Origin: CAZHGD01 sp964531735
Lineage (GTDB): Bacteria; Armatimonadota; UBA10988
DNA length: 37,354 bases
Reading direction: 5' to 3'
NCBI GenBank assembly: GCA_964531735.1
Contig: CAZHGD010000065.1
Span: forward strand, 1-37,354
Under the pieces are notes generated by a model, which saw nothing but the letters and a program-made list of their open reading frames with translations, searched no databases and had not been told where the DNA came from. Shown here piece after piece: positions 34,601-37,354 of the stretch. Within the stretch, counting starts at the first letter, position 1. Every line of letters begins with the position of its first letter. The translations under genes were made by a program, and so were the position numbers.

Positions 34601-34948
34601 AACATCACGCCGGTACCAGGGCGCGATCTGCACTTGCGCGGCTGGGTGCGCACCGAGCAGTTGACGGCCTGTCGGGTGACGCTGACGGTCGCGCTCTTCG
34701 CCGGCGACCGCTGGCTGAAGTCGTACTGCCTGGCGACGACCGACCCCAGCCGCACGCCGGCTATCGACTGGCCGCTGGTCGGCCAGCCCGCGCGCATTCC
34801 GCTGGGCACGCAGGAGTGGACCTTGCTATCGGCCGTTCTGCCCGGTAGCGCCATTCCCGCCGAGACCCGGCAGTTGGCGTGCCATGTCGACGTTCGCGGC
34901 GGTACGGGTCGGCTGTGGCTCGACGACCTCGATCTGTGGCAACCGTAG
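31628..34948 (+). CDS. Large secreted clan GH-A glycosidase, GH39-like
   Basis: The 1106-residue product starts with a signal peptide (LLLTLLVSAACCRGAEA), then has beta-sandwich regions to about residue 440. A TIM barrel begins at MGMNLFQQQIWWYAYQPELL. The acid/base motif YWEVWNEPD has Glu564 and the nucleophile motif LWVNEFG has Glu663, the usual clan GH-A pair 99 residues apart, closest in feel to GH39 (xylosidase/iduronidase-like). The final ~160 residues (from NLIRDPGFSVGDTAEW) look like a CBM4/9-type carbohydrate-binding module. ATG 31628 follows a G-rich site; an alternative ATG is at 31634. It lies 10 bases after the oxidoreductase and ends the five-gene operon. GH5- or GH10-like classification is possible; the substrate is likely a xylan- or arabinan-like polymer by family analogy only. 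Confidence 0.85.
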   Translation: MAMRHLLLTLLVSAACCRGAEAPWFAFDALTEVPARFETQLAHTASWADGPDGHRALAVTVASFERDERACAFHWSLPRPAAPCTALRVWLQGSARTHRVELVLRTPAGAWAADVPVGPEWRPVTLSARNLTPWFGDHTGPLAVAQATEIRCCFGAWQGHTGGPHRVAIGPITAVDEPALAAAGPVSVVERPVVPLPPQPLTVDLLDQQRGQWHFDDALGQRLSLAGPVPAFAWPGAARGALKLAWLLCDPEFAEDLSHATLKVAAPARVTADAAWFRLDEPCLGATVLVPPVRDGQVRCELRDLTLGPAVTGDRYVSALYLCVGEQFCPLWLAPDQAAEGLNPRLLSARVGHVFSEGEPVTLMLSTSRTASDFAVEVTDYAGGARLWQGHVRLPAGDGLRQQSFTVPLARYGIFTVTATAQGLPAATLRVCRVPRPRAVAPDASTMGMNLFQQQIWWYAYQPELLARAGVHWIRPWLAWENTWRTQEPQPGQWDTRALDAALRRLERYGQRYQYILWSAPNWVAGDNSHGAPPVAKLAQWSAYVERLVARYRDRIRYWEVWNEPDLMWPEATRHGAEHYAAVLRATHGAAKRADPTCVLLGLSHAGYEEWLQRLGKLGVADTFDIATVHSYAPPGSFVQAVQRRRALLDQGGMAKRPLWVNEFGSPAYDFSAGYSTKFACSELRQAAHLPALYAQALSLDAQMKAYWFCSYDPRDCAHEDQWNWDGGIGVLYLGFLPKLGYAALAATAYELDGRACQGRHNLSADLHQIAFAGDVSVVWHDRPQVLPTLAATALGCRPEERVTVRDLFANVTATGPAGDLPLDLGHGPLFVEGSKQLSAIARCERLLDGLPASLSLVAGQTTALPVALPAGLRLTVSGPAALPVAAAQTGDALRLAVPAGAPRAAGTLRVALACPAGALGLLAPHTANRRLALTVGQSSNLIRDPGFSVGDTAEWTPQFSGDYAWDGDVGHGEPGSLRLAAGGDRRLVHWNITPVPGRDLHLRGWVRTEQLTACRVTLTVALFAGDRWLKSYCLATTDPSRTPAIDWPLVGQPARIPLGTQEWTLLSAVLPGSAIPAETRQLACHVDVRGGTGRLWLDDLDLWQP

Positions 34949-34973
34949 GCGGTTGTCTGCGGTCGCCGTCTAC
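34945..34973. terminator. Dyad spanning convergent stop codons
   Basis: GTAGGCGG (34945-34952) and CCGTCTAC (34966-34973) form an 8-bp stem with one G-U pair and a 13-base loop. The arms hold the TAG of the GH39-like gene (34946-34948) and the stop of the minus-strand gene (34970-34972). Function as a bidirectional terminator is possible. Confidence 0.35.
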
Positions 34974-37354
34974 CGCGGCGCGTCCACTTGGAGCCGGACG
35001 GCGCTCCAACTCGCGCCCCTGGTGTCGCCCTGCCGCCAGGTGACCAGGACGTGGGCGTAGGCCAGGTCGTTCTCCAGCGGATAGGTGGCGATGGGTGGCG
35101 GCGCCGCGCCGGTCACCTCAACCCGGCCAACGGCGCCCGGCGCGAGGCTGGCCGGGCAGCGGGCCACCGTCGCCGACCAGTCGCCGCGCACCAGGCACTC
35201 GGCGCGCAGCTCGGTGATGGCCTCGGGTAGCCGGTTGGCGAGGCTGAAGCGCGCGGTGCTGGTGCGGCTCTCGCCCAGACGGCAGACGGTCGGTTCGGGT
35301 GTCAGCGCCACACGTGGGTCGTGGCGCAGTCCGGTCTGCTCCCAGTCGAACAACATGCGCGGCACCTGCTGCAAGACGCCGTTGCCCCACTGGGCCGCCG
35401 CCCCGGCGCCGGTCATCCAGCTCTTGGCGCCTGGCGCCGCGTGGACGCGCAGGGCATCGTGCGCGATGGCGGCGTAGATCGGGTCGCCGGTCAACCGCGT
35501 GGCATAGCCACCCATCTCGCTGAGTGTGAACGGCACCATCTGGCCGGGCTCGTGGAGCGGCACCTGCTCGTAGAGGTAGCGGTGGTCGGGCCGCCACATC
35601 TCGCCGAAGATCCACCGTGCGGCCTTGGCGTACTGCTGGCGTGCCGCATCCTCACCGGTGAGGTCGGCGAACAGGCGCAATGCCCGGAAGAGCGTGTAGG
35701 CGAAGACGCAACCGCCGCGGTAGGGCACCTCATGCCCGGTCTGGGCGTCCCAGACGCCGCGCACCGGATCCTGGGCTCGGCGGGCATAGTCGGCAATGCG
35801 GCGCGCGGTCTGCAGGAACACCGGGTTCCAGGTCTCGCGGTAGACCAGGCACAGGGTGGTCAGCGGCCAACCGGTGGGCCGCTGGATCGGCAAGGCATAG
35901 GCGGGGCCGCCTTCGGAGTGGCGGTCCGTCTGGGGCGCGTGCCGAGCGATCCAGTTCGCCAGCGCCTCGGCGCACTCCAGCCCGCGGCGGTCACCGGTCA
36001 GGTGGTACACGTTGAGCAGACCCTCCACCCAACCGGCATGGGCGAAGTTCGGCGGCTCCAGTTGGTGGCCGATCAGCGTCGTGTGAGCGTGCATCCAGGC
36101 CCCGCCCACCGCGTCAGCCGACCGGCTGGCGTGGATGCAGTCCACGTCGGCATAGTGGCGGGCGGCTTCGTGGGCGTAGTCGAGGAACCGTTGGTCGGCG
36201 GTGCGCGCGAACGGGATGACCCAGTTGTTGACCAGGTCCCATTCCTGGTTCGACCAGGTCTTCGCGCCGGGCACGTAGCCGCCTTGCCAGACATCGCCCC
36301 AGTTCTCCATGCCGTAGCCCGCGCGGACATGGACCAACGTGTCGTAGGCCGCGTCCACCACGGCCTCGTACTCGGGATAGCGTCCGGCGCGGCGCGGGAC
36401 CAGCTCCTCGAAGGCGCCGCTGGCGGTGTACCACTCGGGGTCACAGACGGCGAACAGCGGCGCGAGCCAGCGGTCGGGCTTGGCGTCGGCGCCGAGCGAA
36501 AGGCCGAGCCGATGGCTCTTGCCGGCACCGGCATGGGCCACGAACGGCGGCTGGCCATCGGGCCAAAGGTCAACGGCCAGTTGCTTGGCGGTGCATGACA
36601 GCGCCTTGGGGTACTGCTGCCAGAAGCAGGGCATGGCGACCATCAGGCTGGTGGCGCCGTCCAGCGTCAGCCAACCCGGAGCGCGCCGGTCGGCCACCTG
36701 GCGCAGGTCGGTGCCGTCCTGCCAGGTCAGCGTGGCGCCGAACGGCGCCTTGTCGCCATAGGCGCCATCGCCGGTCTGCAACAGGCGCGGCGAGGCCGCG
36801 ACCGGCACCGGCTGCGGGCCGCCCGACAGTCCGAACGTGGCCCGAGCGCCGCGCCAGTCGCCACCGAACAGCAGGCGTGCCGAGCGCAGTGGGACGGTCT
36901 CCTCGGCCGCGGTGGCGAACAGGCCATACTCGATCTGCACGTCGGCCCGGCCGGCGAAGAAGTGGAGCCGCGTGTCGTAGGCCAGCGGACCGGCTCCATC
37001 GCGACCGGCCAGGCGGCCGCGCAGGCGCAGCGTGGCGCGGAACGGGGTCTGTTCCTCGACGATCACGGTGGCCGACCGGTCCTGATCGGAGCGCCAGAGG
37101 CGCCCGTCGGTGCCCGTGACCTCGGCGCCGTCGAACGACAGTGACGAGCCCGCCACGGTGAAGTGGTCGCCCTGCGCCGGGTCGAGACGGAACGTCGCCG
37201 CGCCGGTCGCGACCGTGCGGCCGTCGGCCGCCACCTGGAGCGCGGTGGCCGGCGGCGCTGCCGTCACGGCGTGGCCGTACTCCAGCACGTAGGTGGCGGT
37301 ACCGGCCGCCGGCACGTTGGCCGCGAAGTCGAGCAGCAGCCACTTGACGCTGCC
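34970..37354 (-). CDS. PcRGLX/YetA-like exo-rhamnogalacturonan lyase family protein (5' end outside window)
   Basis: The frame is open to the right edge of the window, so the N-terminus is missing; 794 residues are visible. The first visible part (VKWLLLDFAANVPAAGTATYVLEYG) matches the N-terminal beta-barrel of PcRGLX/YetA-like proteins (PL26 and relatives), which remove disaccharides from rhamnogalacturonan I. The middle forms a helical toroid with RAGYGMENWGDVWQGG, NQEWDLVNNW, HTTLIGHQLEPPNFAHAGWVEG and YHLTGDRRGLECAEAL, again typical. The C-terminal ~120 residues form a beta-sandwich. A GTG at 37315 is in frame but the homology continues upstream of it, so it is not the true start. Lyase activity on pectin is by family analogy; many bacterial members are untested. 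Confidence 0.75.
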   Translation of the reverse strand, partial: GSVKWLLLDFAANVPAAGTATYVLEYGHAVTAAPPATALQVAADGRTVATGAATFRLDPAQGDHFTVAGSSLSFDGAEVTGTDGRLWRSDQDRSATVIVEEQTPFRATLRLRGRLAGRDGAGPLAYDTRLHFFAGRADVQIEYGLFATAAEETVPLRSARLLFGGDWRGARATFGLSGGPQPVPVAASPRLLQTGDGAYGDKAPFGATLTWQDGTDLRQVADRRAPGWLTLDGATSLMVAMPCFWQQYPKALSCTAKQLAVDLWPDGQPPFVAHAGAGKSHRLGLSLGADAKPDRWLAPLFAVCDPEWYTASGAFEELVPRRAGRYPEYEAVVDAAYDTLVHVRAGYGMENWGDVWQGGYVPGAKTWSNQEWDLVNNWVIPFARTADQRFLDYAHEAARHYADVDCIHASRSADAVGGAWMHAHTTLIGHQLEPPNFAHAGWVEGLLNVYHLTGDRRGLECAEALANWIARHAPQTDRHSEGGPAYALPIQRPTGWPLTTLCLVYRETWNPVFLQTARRIADYARRAQDPVRGVWDAQTGHEVPYRGGCVFAYTLFRALRLFADLTGEDAARQQYAKAARWIFGEMWRPDHRYLYEQVPLHEPGQMVPFTLSEMGGYATRLTGDPIYAAIAHDALRVHAAPGAKSWMTGAGAAAQWGNGVLQQVPRMLFDWEQTGLRHDPRVALTPEPTVCRLGESRTSTARFSLANRLPEAITELRAECLVRGDWSATVARCPASLAPGAVGRVEVTGAAPPPIATYPLENDLAYAHVLVTWRQGDTRGASWSAVRLQVDAPR

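Noticed and set aside
32165..34633. An 822-codon open frame antisense to the GH39-like gene
   Set aside because: Low-complexity composition and no signal, start context or known motif; it is a by-product of high-GC codon use.

Overview
This is a high-GC bacterial window (about two thirds G+C by eye) dominated by carbohydrate-active enzymes, with a few housekeeping genes between them. Two prepilin-like DUF1559 proteins share the leader and helix FTLIELLVVIAIIAILAAI followed by LFPVFAKAREKARQSSC. That form is typical of Armatimonadota and, less closely, of Planctomycetota and Lentisphaerota. I therefore favour Armatimonadota, by inference from motifs rather than from a marker tree.

Layout. Positions 1-75 hold the last codons of a cut gene, whose stop overlaps a good promoter (72-101) for a Uma2-family nuclease-fold gene and a GYD-domain gene (124-1040). 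A secreted beta-helix protein (1093-3795, minus) and a secreted TIM-barrel glycosidase-like protein (3930-6575, plus) diverge from a 134-base spacer. carB (6727-9924) follows, closed by two strong hairpins, then a patatin-like lipase with an internal membrane region (10232-12253). On the minus strand is an error-prone-type DNA polymerase III alpha subunit (12269-15586). It has a clear -35/-10 promoter and a LexA/SOS-box-like operator at its transcription start, and a C-rich palindromic repeat is translated inside its reading frame.

From 15768 the window is mostly a sugar-degradation region. It begins with a DUF1559 prepilin-like protein. An apparent four-gene operon (16624-23877) follows: an Asp-box sialidase-fold protein, a cytoplasmic GH172/DUF2961 protein, a GH42-like/putative glycosyl hydrolase, and a secreted GH172/DUF2961 protein with extra C-terminal domains. 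The minus-strand gene at 23881-26796 is a paralogue of the 3930-6575 glycosidase-like protein. Next is a second DUF1559 gene that lacks a start codon and carries a one-base frameshift. A tight five-gene operon (27690-34948) then encodes a sugar-binding lipoprotein, a RbsC-type permease, a polytopic membrane protein, a Gfo/Idh/MocA oxidoreductase and a large secreted GH39-like (clan GH-A) glycosidase. The window ends inside a minus-strand gene related to PcRGLX/YetA exo-rhamnogalacturonan lyases.

Taken together, secreted enzymes would attack a complex, probably plant or exopolysaccharide-type glycan. Small sugars would enter by the RbsB/RbsC-type transporter, whose ATPase is not in the window. 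Cytoplasmic hydrolases and the oxidoreductase would finish the work. The substrate is not known from sequence. The most notable points are the SOS-like control of dnaE, the repeat translated inside dnaE, the two paralogous glycosidase-like proteins with no family I can name, and the frameshifted DUF1559 gene that one inserted base repairs exactly.
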